Below are positions 43,628 to 51,850 of a DNA stretch of 64,000 bases, piece after piece (position 1 is the first letter of the stretch; every line of letters starts with the position of its first letter). The DNA is taken from NCBI GenBank assembly GCA_022844275.1, contig JALHMB010000002.1:682001-746000 (forward strand). Reading direction: 5' to 3'. Under the pieces are notes generated by a model. It saw nothing but the letters and a program-made list of their open reading frames with translations. It ran no database searches and was not told where the DNA came from. The position numbers were made by a program, and so were the translations under genes. The stretch is from Hyphomicrobiaceae bacterium (GTDB lineage: Bacteria; Pseudomonadota; Alphaproteobacteria; Rhizobiales; Hyphomicrobiaceae).

Positions 43628-44707
43628 GTGAACGCTACCGCCAAACTCCTGAATGCCTCCGAGGCTGCAGCGCAACTCGGCATCTCCGCAAAAGCACTCC
43701 GTATCTACGAAGAGCGCGGCCTTCTTGCGCCGGCGCGTACGGCCGCTGGTTGGCGCGCGTACGATAACACGCACATGACGCGTGCCGCAGAAATCGTCGC
43801 GCTGCGCGCGCTGGGCCTCAGCCTCGGTGAAATCGGGAAGGTGCTCAGCGGCGATGCCGGCGTGCTGCCGCGCGCCCTTGCCGATCACGAAGCGACACTC
43901 GAAACGCGCCTTCGCGAGTTGATGGCGACGGTCGATAAAGTCCGGCGCCTCCGCGCAGATCTCATGCACGGCAAGCGTCCGATCATTTCAGAAATCGCCG
44001 CCGCCGTGCGCCCGCACCCACCTCTCGGTATCGCCTTCGATTTGCCATGGCCATGGGGCGGCGAAGCTTTCGCGCTTCATGACATCAAAGCCATCAACTT
44101 CATCGTGGGACCGCTCGGCAGCGGCAAGACCCGCCTCGCGATGCGGATTGCGGAGGCGCTACCCAATGGGCATTTCATCGGGCTGGAACGATTTGCGGAG
44201 AAGGGTGCAGCCGCGGCGCGCATCCGTGACGGCGATCCTGCGTTGGGCTCACGCGTCGAGGAGGCCTTGGCCACCATCATCGAGGCCGGCGGCACCAGGT
44301 CCGATGCCCTGCTCGCGTCGTTGACCGCGCTCGAGGCGCAGCCAATCGCAAACATCGTGATCGATACGCCTGAGCAAGGGCTTGATGGGGCAACGCAGGA
44401 GGCCCTCATGAGCTACCTGCGGCGGCGCGCTTCCAAGGGCGGTGTGATCTTCCTGGTCGCGCGCTCGGATGCCATGCTTGATCTGGAGTGCGCACGCATC
44501 GACGAGGCGATCATTCTCTGCCCCGCAAACCACAGTCCGCCCTTCCTGGTCGCGCCCTATCCCGGTTCGCCTGGTTACGAAGCCGTCGCAACCTGTCTGG
44601 CTTCGCCGGAAGTGCGCGCAAGAACGGAAGGCGTCATCGCGTGGCGGCCGGCGACATCATTGGTCGATGCCGCCGCGATTGCCCGCAGCGTTCGCGAAGG
44701 GCGATGA
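43628..44707 (+). CDS. MerR-type HTH fused to a P-loop ATPase
   Basis: 359 residues from a GTG with ACGAGG upstream. Residues 1-75 are a MerR helix-turn-helix (ASEAAAQLGISAKALRIYEERG, WRAYDNTHM), followed by a coiled coil (about 85-112). Residues about 135-359 contain Walker A GPLGSGKT (161-168), Walker B IVIDTPEQGLD (about 248-258) and IFLVARSDAM, an ABC/SMC-like fold without an LSGGQ signature. No sensor domain typical of metal or drug MerR proteins is present. Fusion of DNA binding with nucleotide binding is unusual; it could read a nucleotide state. It is convergent with emrA. What it regulates is unknown. Confidence 0.8.
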   Translation: MNATAKLLNASEAAAQLGISAKALRIYEERGLLAPARTAAGWRAYDNTHMTRAAEIVALRALGLSLGEIGKVLSGDAGVLPRALADHEATLETRLRELMATVDKVRRLRADLMHGKRPIISEIAAAVRPHPPLGIAFDLPWPWGGEAFALHDIKAINFIVGPLGSGKTRLAMRIAEALPNGHFIGLERFAEKGAAAARIRDGDPALGSRVEEALATIIEAGGTRSDALLASLTALEAQPIANIVIDTPEQGLDGATQEALMSYLRRRASKGGVIFLVARSDAMLDLECARIDEAIILCPANHSPPFLVAPYPGSPGYEAVATCLASPEVRARTEGVIAWRPATSLVDAAAIARSVREGR

Positions 44708-45793
44708 TTACCTCTCGGCACGCTTCTCGCGACTGCCCTTGTCGGTCGCGGCCGCCGTGCCCCAGCCGAGGATCTGGCTGAGCTTGCGCTCGCGCTCGGT
44801 ATCGACGCTGACCGTCGCCGTCATGCCGGCGCGCAGGGGCAGGTCCGTTCCGTTTGCCTCGATGCGCACGCGCACGGGAAGCCGCTGCACGACCTTGACC
44901 CAGTTGCCCGAGGCGTTCTGCGGCGGCAGGAGCGCGAATTCCGCTCCCGTCGCGGGGCTGATGCTCTCGACGCGCGCCTTCCAGGTCACGTCCGGGTAGA
45001 TGTCCAGGATCACCGTCGCCCTCATGCCGGGACGCACGTGCGTCAGCTCGGTCTCTTTGAAGTTTGCTTCGACCCAAGGCTCGGTATCGCTGACGATCGC
45101 GAACAGCGGCGTCGCGGCGCGGATCTGCTCGCCGGGCAGGAGCTTTGCGTTGACGACGCGACCGCTCACCGGCGCCACGATGCGCGTGCGTTCAAGCTCG
45201 AGGCGGGCACGGTCGCGCTGGGCCAGCATCTCGCGCACCATGGCGTGCTCTTCGGTCAGCTTCTCGGGGTTGCCGCCGAGCTGGGTCAGAATGCGCGTGA
45301 TCTTCTGCTCGATGACACTCACGCGGGCGCGAGCCACCGTGAGATTGCTCTCGGCCTCTTCGGCGCGGAAGGCAAAGCCGACACCCTTGTCGCTCAGCTG
45401 TTTCTGGCGACTGTGCTGTGCCTCGAAGAAGGCAATCCGGCTCTTGGCCTCGGCGAGCTCCATCCGCGCTTCGGCATACTCGGCGCGGAAGCCCGCGACG
45501 CGCGAGCGCGTCTGGTCGAGCTCGGCCTCAGCCTTGGCAAGCGCGATGGCATAGGACTCGGGATCGACGGTCAGAAGAACGTCACCGGCCTTGACCTGCT
45601 GATGCTCGCGCACACGCACGTCGATGATGCGCCCCGGCACCTCGGAGGAAACCTGGACGATATCGGCCTTGACGTAGGCATTCTCCGTCGAAACGAAGCG
45701 GCCGCTCCACAGCCACCACAGGCCAGCGCCACCGACGAGGAGCAAGGGGACCAACACGAGCAGAATGGGGCGAGTCAGACGCTTGGCTGTCAT
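44708..45793 (-). CDS. emrA: HlyD/EmrA-type membrane fusion protein
   Basis: 361 residues. One N-terminal membrane helix (about 10-30, LLVLVPLLLVGGAGLWWLW) leads to a periplasmic lipoyl/barrel-sandwich domain split by a long coiled-coil hairpin. Family motifs are TENAYVKADIVQVSSEVPGRI, DVRVREHQQVKAGDVLL and APVSGRVVNAKLLPGEQI. EmrA links an inner-membrane MFS pump to an outer-membrane channel. Its start overlaps the marR stop by 4 bp, so marR-emrA is an operon. No emrB follows: the next gene is on the other strand and convergent, with no gap. Confidence 0.88.
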   Translation of the reverse strand: MTAKRLTRPILLVLVPLLLVGGAGLWWLWSGRFVSTENAYVKADIVQVSSEVPGRIIDVRVREHQQVKAGDVLLTVDPESYAIALAKAEAELDQTRSRVAGFRAEYAEARMELAEAKSRIAFFEAQHSRQKQLSDKGVGFAFRAEEAESNLTVARARVSVIEQKITRILTQLGGNPEKLTEEHAMVREMLAQRDRARLELERTRIVAPVSGRVVNAKLLPGEQIRAATPLFAIVSDTEPWVEANFKETELTHVRPGMRATVILDIYPDVTWKARVESISPATGAEFALLPPQNASGNWVKVVQRLPVRVRIEANGTDLPLRAGMTATVSVDTERERKLSQILGWGTAAATDKGSREKRAER

Positions 45794-46314
45794 GGTCTTA
45801 CCACTCGTGTTGAGGCCGCGACGTCGTCGTCGGCGTCCTCGATGCCATCAATTTCGGAAGAATCTGCGCGCGGGTCGGAGGCTGCGAGCATTGTAAGCTG
45901 CGCCTTCACCTTGCCCATCAATGCAACCAGTCTCGCCTGCTCGGCCGGCGTCAGACCCGCCAAGGCATCGCGGACAGTTGTATCAGCGAGCGGCGCAATT
46001 GCGGCGTGTACCCGCGCACCGAGTTCGGTCAGGTAGATGCGGTTGACCCGGCGATCGCTTGGCTCGGGGCGCCGCTCGACCCAGTTCTTTTCCTCGAGCC
46101 GGTCGACGATCCGCCCCGCCGGCGCCTTCTCGATCTCCATCATGTCGGCGAGTTCGGACTGGCTCACGCCGGGACGCCGGTGGATGCGGGTCAGGGCCAG
46201 CCATTGCGCACGCGTCAGCCCCACCTCCCGCACCCGGCGCGCGAAGACGGTGCGCAGCAGACGGGCGGTATCCGCTGTCAGCCAGCCGAATTGCAGATGG
46301 TCCCTATCGGGCAC
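45790..46314 (-). CDS. MarR-family transcriptional regulator
   Basis: 174 residues from a GTG at 46314 with GGGGAGG upstream. The 648-residue frame in the track is mostly antisense to the thiolase and is not a protein. The winged helix is clear: LTRAQWLALTRIHRRPGVSQSELADMM, then APAGRIVDRLEEKNWVERRP, the wing DRRVNRIYLTELG. The C-terminal tail is acidic. It overlaps emrA and almost certainly represses it, sensing a phenolic or similar effector. A palindromic candidate operator lies just upstream (46336-46358), suggesting autorepression. Confidence 0.9.
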   Translation of the reverse strand: MPDRDHLQFGWLTADTARLLRTVFARRVREVGLTRAQWLALTRIHRRPGVSQSELADMMEIEKAPAGRIVDRLEEKNWVERRPEPSDRRVNRIYLTELGARVHAAIAPLADTTVRDALAGLTPAEQARLVALMGKVKAQLTMLAASDPRADSSEIDGIEDADDDVAASTRVVRP

Positions 46315-46335
46315 TTGGCGCTGCCTCCCCACGCA

Positions 46336-46358
46336 ATAATAGTAATTGCAGTTATTAT
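46336..46358. promoter_or_regulatory. Candidate MarR operator
   Basis: ATAATA-N11-TATTAT, a perfect inverted repeat 21 bp upstream of the marR GTG, in an AT-rich patch of the marR/thiolase divergent region. Arm size and spacing suit a MarR dimer. The regulator assignment is inference from position. Confidence 0.5.
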
Positions 46359-46524
46359 CACCCGGGTCACGGTCGTCAAGACGAGGACAGAACATATGAG
46401 CAATGCAGACGCTGCCGGCATCCGTCGAAGTCGACACGCCCCCCACGGAACCAGAGCTTGTCGCTGCCATATGGCAACGCAATGAGTTAGTGTTTACCCA
46501 ACGCAAAACCAGAGGAGACGCCCA

Positions 46525-47709
46525 ATGGCCGATGCCGTCATCGTTTCGACTGCCCGCACCCCGATCGGGCGGGCCTACCGCGGCGCCTTCAACAATATCC
46601 ACGGAGCGAGCCTCGGCGGGCACGTCGTGGCAGAGGCCGTAAAGCGTGCCGGCGTGGCGCCCGACGACATCTCCGACGTGATGATGGGCTGCGCCATGCC
46701 CGAGGGCGCGACCGGCGGCAACATCGCGCGCCAGATCGCCATCCGCGCGGGACTGCCCGTCTCGGTCGCCGGCGTGACAGTCAACCGCTTCTGCTCGTCG
46801 GGCCTCCAGACGATTGCCATGGCTGCCCAGCGCGTGCGCTCGGATGATGCCGGCATCATCGTCGCGGGCGGTCTCGAATCCATCAGCCTCGTGCAGAACG
46901 AGAATTCCAACAAGTTCCGCACCCGCGACGAATGGATCGTCGAGCACAAGCCCGAACTCTACTGGTCTATGATCCAGACGGCCGATAACGTGGCCAAGCG
47001 CTATGGCATCAGCCGCGAGGCCCAGGACGAGTATGCCCTCGAGAGCCAGCGCCGCACGGCCGCCGCCCAACAGGCCGGCAAGTTCAACGCCGAGATCGTG
47101 CCACTGGCGGCGGAGAAAATCATCTACGATAAGGAAGGCAAGGCTGTCGCCACGGAGATGGTCACGCTGACTCGCGACGAGGGCAACCGGCCCGATACCA
47201 ACATGGAAGGTCTCGCCAAGCTCAAGCCTGTCATGGGCGAAGGCAACTTCATCACGGCTGGCAATGCGAGCCAGCTTTCCGATGGCGCCTCTGCCACCGT
47301 CGTCATGAGCGACAAGGAAGCGCAGAAGCGCGGGTTGAAGCCGCTCGGCATCTACCGCGGTTTCGAAGTTGTCGGCTGCGAACCTGACGAAATGGGTATT
47401 GGACCCGTGTTCGCAGTGCCGAAGCTTCTCAAGAAGCATGGTCTCAAGGTCGAGGACATCGGCATCTGGGAGCTCAACGAGGCCTTCGCGGTGCAGGTCA
47501 TCTACTGCCGCGACAAGCTCGGCATTCCCTGGGAGCGCCTCAACGTGGATGGTGGCGCCGTCTCGATCGGACATCCCTACGGCATGAGCGGCGCGCGGCT
47601 GACGGGACACGCGCTCATCGAAGGCAAACGCCGCGGTGAAAAGTATGCCGTCGTGACCATGTGTATCGGCGGCGGCCAGGGCGCGGCCGGTCTCTTCGAG
47701 ATCGTCTGA
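46525..47709 (+). CDS. Acetyl-CoA acyltransferase (thiolase)
   Basis: 394 residues, AGGAG before the ATG. The nucleophile is Cys90 in [12 protein letters not shown], and the catalytic triad is completed by NEAFA (about 319), [13 protein letters not shown] with His and the second Cys in CIGGGQGAA near 376. It either degrades 3-ketoacyl-CoA in beta-oxidation or makes acetoacetyl-CoA; the long loop with [14 protein letters not shown] is more like degradative FadA-type enzymes of alphaproteobacteria, but the direction is not certain. It begins a run of three genes with a phosphatase-like gene 13 bp later and a CoxG-like gene. Confidence 0.93.
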   Translation: MADAVIVSTARTPIGRAYRGAFNNIHGASLGGHVVAEAVKRAGVAPDDISDVMMGCAMPEGATGGNIARQIAIRAGLPVSVAGVTVNRFCSSGLQTIAMAAQRVRSDDAGIIVAGGLESISLVQNENSNKFRTRDEWIVEHKPELYWSMIQTADNVAKRYGISREAQDEYALESQRRTAAAQQAGKFNAEIVPLAAEKIIYDKEGKAVATEMVTLTRDEGNRPDTNMEGLAKLKPVMGEGNFITAGNASQLSDGASATVVMSDKEAQKRGLKPLGIYRGFEVVGCEPDEMGIGPVFAVPKLLKKHGLKVEDIGIWELNEAFAVQVIYCRDKLGIPWERLNVDGGAVSIGHPYGMSGARLTGHALIEGKRRGEKYAVVTMCIGGGQGAAGLFEIV

Positions 47710-47722
47710 GGCGGGGCGACCA

Positions 47723-48367
47723 ATGTCTCTCACCACGCCCGGCTACCTGCATCGCGGACTCGATGAGCTCTTCCGCATGGCGCGCGAGGATCCGCTGACG
47801 CCGCGATGTACGCGCTTCTTCTTCGTGCGCCACGGCGAGACGGACGGCAATCACGCGCGCATCTTCCAGACTGCCGAGCAGCCACTCAATGCGCGCGGAC
47901 TTGCCCAGGCAGAGGCCGCGTCCGAGGTCCTCAAGGGCGAGCGGATCGAGCGCATTGTCTCGAGCACGATGCCGCGCGCGTGGGTCACTGCCGAGATGGT
48001 CGGGCGGCCGCACAGCGTTGCGCCCGAACCCGATGATGGCCTGCGCGAGCGCTGGTTCGGCGACCTTGTCGGCACGTCCTCGGCCGATCATGACTGGCGG
48101 GACGCGCCGCCGAATGGCGAGGCGCTCGATTTCTTCGTGCGGCGCGCGCGTCAGGGCATCGAGCGTGGGCTCAACCTTGCCGATACCAAGCATTCGACGC
48201 TGGTGGCGCATGGCGGCATTCTGTATGTGCTCGGACCGGCGCTAGGCATCGATCTCGAGACGCACCACCTTGCCAACGCGACGCCGCTCCTCTTCGAGCG
48301 CACCGGAACGAAGTGGCGTGCGCGCCGCCTCGCCGATATCGGCGCGGACAGCGACAACGTCTCCTGA
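47723..48367 (+). CDS. Histidine phosphatase superfamily protein
   Basis: 214 residues. The catalytic RHG is in RFFFVRHGETDGN (about residues 38-43), with the second His in LVAHGGILYVLG (about 162) and conserved LNARGLAQA. It belongs to the phosphoglycerate mutase/phosphatase branch; substrate unknown. It follows the thiolase by 13 bp and precedes the CoxG gene by 18 bp, so it is in the middle of an operon. The first 30 residues are an extension ahead of the catalytic core. Confidence 0.87.
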   Translation: MSLTTPGYLHRGLDELFRMAREDPLTPRCTRFFFVRHGETDGNHARIFQTAEQPLNARGLAQAEAASEVLKGERIERIVSSTMPRAWVTAEMVGRPHSVAPEPDDGLRERWFGDLVGTSSADHDWRDAPPNGEALDFFVRRARQGIERGLNLADTKHSTLVAHGGILYVLGPALGIDLETHHLANATPLLFERTGTKWRARRLADIGADSDNVS

Positions 48368-48385
48368 GACCAAGGACAACAAGCC

Positions 48386-48895
48386 ATGGATATCACCGGC
48401 GAATACACCATCAACGCACCGCGCGAAGTCGTCTGGCACGCGCTCAACGATCCCGAGGTGCTGAAGCGGACCATACCCGGCTGCAAAGAGCTGGAGCAGC
48501 GCTCGCCGACCGATCTCGCCGCCAAGGTTTCACTCAAGATCGGGCCGATCTCGGCGACCTTCAACGGCAATGTGACGCTCGAGAACCTCGACCCGCCCTC
48601 CTCCTACGACATCGTCGGCCAGGGTCAGGGCGGCGCTGCCGGATTTGCCAAGGGCCGCGCGCGCGTCGAACTCACTGAGATCGATGCCGATACGACGAAG
48701 CTCAGCTACACCGCCAAGGCAGAAGTAGGCGGAAAGCTCGCAACGCTCGGCGGGCGCCTCATACAGGCAACGTCGAACAAGCTTGCCGGTGAGTTCTTCG
48801 GCGCCTTTGTCAAGGAGCTGAACGGCGAGAGCGAGGAAGCTGCCGCCCCAGAGGAGAGGAAGAGCCGCTGGACGAAGTGGCTACGCCGCGGTTGA
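48386..48895 (+). CDS. CoxG-family (SRPBCC) protein
   Basis: 169 residues with AAGGA before the ATG. The start MDITGEYTINAPREVVWHALNDPEVLKRTIPGC is diagnostic of the CoxG family in the SRPBCC/START fold. CoxG helps anchor or mature CO dehydrogenase in Oligotropha, but most family members accompany other molybdenum hydroxylases or stand alone. No cox gene is near, so the client is unknown. The Lys/Arg-rich tail (KSRWTKWLRRG) could bind a membrane. It is the last gene of the thiolase operon. Confidence 0.87.
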   Translation: MDITGEYTINAPREVVWHALNDPEVLKRTIPGCKELEQRSPTDLAAKVSLKIGPISATFNGNVTLENLDPPSSYDIVGQGQGGAAGFAKGRARVELTEIDADTTKLSYTAKAEVGGKLATLGGRLIQATSNKLAGEFFGAFVKELNGESEEAAAPEERKSRWTKWLRRG

Positions 48896-48970
48896 TAAGT
48901 CACCGCGTCGGGCCTTCAACCCATCCCGCGCACCGCCCATACCTCGCACTCCAAAGTGCGGGAACGAGCC

Positions 48971-50359
48971 ATGGATCCCGACGCCCCCATAACTGATGAC
49001 GAAATTCGCGCGCTGTTCGAGCCAATGCTCGGCGCGCCGATGGCGGTTGCCGTATCGGGCGGCGCCGACAGCATGGCGCTCATGCACATCGCCCAACGCG
49101 CGCTTGCGCTCGTGCCGCCGCTGCTCAAGTCCATGGAGCAGCCGGGACGTCCGCGGCTGATCGTGCTGACGGTGGATCACGGATTGCGGACGGGATCGGC
49201 TGACGATGCAGTTTGGGTTGCATCTCAAGCGGAAGCGGCCGGCCTGCCGTGCCGCGTGCTGCGCTGGGAGGGTGAGAAGCCCGCACACGGCATTCAGGCG
49301 GCAGCGCGGGCAGCGCGGTATCGCCTTTTGCATGAAGCACTGATCGAGGAAGCACGTCCCTACGAACGCCTGGAGCGCAATCTGCTCACGGCCCACCACT
49401 ACGAGGATCAGGCCGAGACCTTCCTCATGCACCTCGTACGCGGCAGTGGCATCGATGGATTGAGCGCGATGCAGCGCGTGGCATTTGTTCCCACTACGCC
49501 GATGCCTCAAGGCACCGTTGACGCTCGACTCGAAGTTATCCGTCCCCTTCTCGACATGCCGAAGTCGCGATTGGTCGCGACATTGCGCGAGGCTGGCCTC
49601 ACGTGGCGCGAGGACCCGAGCAACGATCGCGATGATTTCGAGCGCGTGCGCGTGCGCAAGGCACTCGCTTCACTATCGGCGCTGGGTATTACGAGCGAGG
49701 CCATCGCGCGGAGTTCAAGACGTTTGTCACGTGCACGCGCGTCAATCGTGCGCCAAGCCATCGAAACCCCCGAACGACACGTGGATTGGCACGGCGGCCA
49801 GTTCGGCTCGATCGCGCTCGATACGCTCAACAATCTCTCGGAGGAGATCTCGATCCGGGTTCTGAGGTATCTGATTGCAGCCTACGGCGGAGAGTCGCCA
49901 GCCCCGCGGCTGTCGGAAATCGAAGCCCTGGCCGAGCGCATCCGCGCGACGTCCGAGCGCCCATGGCCCGCGCGCGCCGCGACGCTCGGCGGCTGCCGGC
50001 TCGACTGGCGGCCAGGAGGAGATCTGCGGGTATGGAGGGAAGCAGGTCGCGCGGGACTTCCCACGCTTAATTTCATGCCGGGCGCGAATTCAATCGTTTG
50101 GGATCGCCGGTTCGAGATCAGCGCGACGGCTGAGTTGCATGACCCTATCGAGGTCAGGCCGCTGGATGCATCGACGTGGCGCAAGCTGAAAGCGGAGCTG
50201 CCGAACCTCGGCAAACTCCGTCTGCCCCCCGGCGCGGTGACCACATTGCCCGGATGCTGGCACAGCGTGGAACTACTAGCGGTACCGGGTATGCCGGTAC
50301 CGTCTTCACCGCTGCTCCGAGCAAAATTCGTCGGCGGACGCGACCTCAATGCCCTCTGA
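48971..50359 (+). CDS. tilS: tRNA(Ile)-lysidine synthetase
   Basis: 462 residues from ATG 48971; a GTG 15 bp upstream is an alternative. The PP-loop SGGADSMAL (about 32-40) binds ATP, TVDHGLR and HHYEDQAETFLMHLVRGSG are typical TilS. The C-terminal substrate-binding domains are less conserved. It changes the wobble C of the AUA-reading tRNA-Ile2 to lysidine, which prevents misreading of AUG. Usually found near ftsH or pal; here it follows the thiolase operon after 75 bp. Confidence 0.93.
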   Translation: MDPDAPITDDEIRALFEPMLGAPMAVAVSGGADSMALMHIAQRALALVPPLLKSMEQPGRPRLIVLTVDHGLRTGSADDAVWVASQAEAAGLPCRVLRWEGEKPAHGIQAAARAARYRLLHEALIEEARPYERLERNLLTAHHYEDQAETFLMHLVRGSGIDGLSAMQRVAFVPTTPMPQGTVDARLEVIRPLLDMPKSRLVATLREAGLTWREDPSNDRDDFERVRVRKALASLSALGITSEAIARSSRRLSRARASIVRQAIETPERHVDWHGGQFGSIALDTLNNLSEEISIRVLRYLIAAYGGESPAPRLSEIEALAERIRATSERPWPARAATLGGCRLDWRPGGDLRVWREAGRAGLPTLNFMPGANSIVWDRRFEISATAELHDPIEVRPLDASTWRKLKAELPNLGKLRLPPGAVTTLPGCWHSVELLAVPGMPVPSSPLLRAKFVGGRDLNAL

Positions 50360-50391
50360 GGGCGCCGCGTCCGTCGAGCTGCCCTGTGGGC

Positions 50392-50592
50392 TTACTCGTA
50401 GTGCTTCTCGAAGGCCTTGGAGGCGGCAACGCTGTGCTCGACGCCGCTCGTGCGCAGGCGCTCGTACTCGCGCCAGGCCTCGAGACCGGCATTGAGGGCC
50501 GACATGTACTCCTTGAAGCGGGCATAGAGGCTCGGCTTCTTGGCTTCGCCTGGCATGTAGTCCAGGGCGGCATCATAGGACTTCGTGCTCAT
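50392..50592 (-). CDS. Small helical protein of unknown function
   Basis: 66 residues from ATG 50592 with AAAGGA upstream. No membrane helix is visible; it is charged and probably all-helical (AFKEYMSALNAGLEAWREYERL). It is convergent with tilS and divergent from the SDR gene. The upstream region contains two inverted repeats (GGTAT-N5-ATACC and TATGCA-TTTT-TGCATA). A start signal, ordinary codon use and an uninterrupted frame make it likely real; no family recognised. Confidence 0.6.
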   Translation of the reverse strand: MSTKSYDAALDYMPGEAKKPSLYARFKEYMSALNAGLEAWREYERLRTSGVEHSVAASKAFEKHYE

Positions 50593-50646
50593 GATCTTGT
50601 CCTTTGCTCATCTCGGCATCGCCCCTGTTTCCGGCGCGTATGCTCT

Positions 50647-50720
50647 GGTATGCCATATACCGCCTATTGTGCGTCGCAACAAGAATGGTGCGCCGCGATG
50701 CCGATATGCATTTTTGCATA
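50647..50720. promoter_or_regulatory. Two inverted repeats in the divergent 66-aa gene / SDR region
   Basis: GGTAT-N5-ATACC (50647-50661) and TATGCA-TTTT-TGCATA (50705-50720). Both lie upstream of the 66-residue gene in a 282-bp gene-free region. They could be operators or, for the second, a small hairpin. Confidence 0.35.
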
Positions 50721-50874
50721 GCACGTGCAAAGGGGTCTTCTCGACCTCATTGCGAGCCACCCAGATAGGCTCCTCCGACCCTTGATTGGGGCTCAGCTTT
50801 CATGATCGGATGAAATCCGCAGAACGTCCCTTTCCGGGGCGTCCCATCACAACATTCAGGAGAGGAACGCCGGC

Positions 50875-51630
50875 ATGGCAACGAACAAGGTCGCGATCAT
50901 CACCGGCGGCGGTACCGGCATCGGCCGGGCTGCGGCGCTCCATCTCCAGGCCGACGGTTGGGACGTGGTCGTGACCGGCCGGCGCAAGGCCGAGCTGGAT
51001 GGCACTGTCGCGCTCGCCAAGAAGGGCGGCGGGCGGATGCTGGCGGTTCCCGCCGACGTTACCAAGCAGGACGAGGTGAAGAAGCTCTTCGCCGAGACGG
51101 TGAAGAGCTTCGGTCGTCTCGACTTCCTCTTCAATAATGCCGGCCGCGGGCTGCCAGCTGGTCCCATGGAGGACATCAAGCTCGAAGACTGGCAGAGCAT
51201 CGTGAACGTTAATCTGACAGCCAGCTTCCTCTGTGCGCAGGAAGCCATCCGCCAGTTCAAGGCGCAATCACCGCAAGGCGGCCGCATCGTCAACAACGGC
51301 TCGATTTCCGCCCATACGCCGCGGCCCATGTCGGTCGGCTACACGTCGACGAAGCACGCCATTACGGGCCTCACGAAGTGCATCGCGCTCGATGGGCGGC
51401 CGTTCAACATCGCCTGCGGTCAGCTCGATGTCGGCAATGCCGACACCGCCATGGGTGGACGCATGAAGGCGGGCGTGCCGCAGGCGCGTGGAGATATACA
51501 GCCGGAGCCGGTCATGGATGTCGAACATTGCGGCTCGGCCATCCGCTACATGGCGAGCCTGCCGCTCGACACGAACGTGCTCACCATGACGATCAAGGCG
51601 ACGAACATGCCCTTCGAGGGGCGTGGCTGA
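50875..51630 (+). CDS. Short-chain dehydrogenase/reductase (SDR)
   Basis: 251 residues. The NAD(P) motif is TGGGTGIG (about 10-17), with NNAGRG, the catalytic Ser in NGSISAHTP and YTSTK (about 160-164). The Arg after the beta-2 strand (TGRRKAE) suggests NADP preference. The substrate is unknown; the long C-terminal segment with PQARGDIQPEPVMDVEHCG is shared by a set of SDRs in alphaproteobacteria. AGGAGAGG precedes the ATG. It is convergent with ugpC, with repeat A5 between them, and has no operon partner. Confidence 0.9.
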   Translation: MATNKVAIITGGGTGIGRAAALHLQADGWDVVVTGRRKAELDGTVALAKKGGGRMLAVPADVTKQDEVKKLFAETVKSFGRLDFLFNNAGRGLPAGPMEDIKLEDWQSIVNVNLTASFLCAQEAIRQFKAQSPQGGRIVNNGSISAHTPRPMSVGYTSTKHAITGLTKCIALDGRPFNIACGQLDVGNADTAMGGRMKAGVPQARGDIQPEPVMDVEHCGSAIRYMASLPLDTNVLTMTIKATNMPFEGRG

Positions 51631-51634
51631 GCTT

Positions 51635-51819
51635 CGCGCCTGCGGCGCGACGGGGCTTTCGCCCCTGACCCCAACCGGGAGGGACGCCCTCCCGGACCCA
51701 CCCGCTTTTATAAGTTTGCAGAACGCCGGCCGCGCATTCCCAGATTGTAAAAGACGGGGGTACGGGGGTGTCCCCCGCGCGGGTTATAGGGCGGCAGCCC
51801 TGTTCGCGTCGAAGACGCG
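51635..51819. repeat. Composite hairpin repeat, family A, copy A5 (full length)
   Basis: The clearest complete copy. CGCGCCTGCGGCGCG (51635-51649), GGGGCTTTCGCCCC, GGGAGGGACGCCCTCCC, core CTTTTATAAGTTTGCAGAAC then GATTGTAAAAGACGGGGG, GGGGGTGTCCCCC, GGGCGGCAGCCC, and CGCGTCGAAGACGCG (51805-51819). Arms are inverted relative to each other. It fills the whole space between the convergent SDR and ugpC stops. Confidence 0.8.
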
Positions 51820-51850
51820 ACTGCACGCAGTGACCGGGCTGAGGCGCGAT

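Noticed and set aside
46315-47736. 474-residue N-terminal extension of MarR in the ORF track
   Set aside because: It is antisense to the thiolase; the MarR domain begins at a GTG with its own ribosome site.
51593-51826. 77-residue ORF with SRLRREQG peptide
   Set aside because: It is a translation of repeat A5; the peptide recurs wherever the repeat does.
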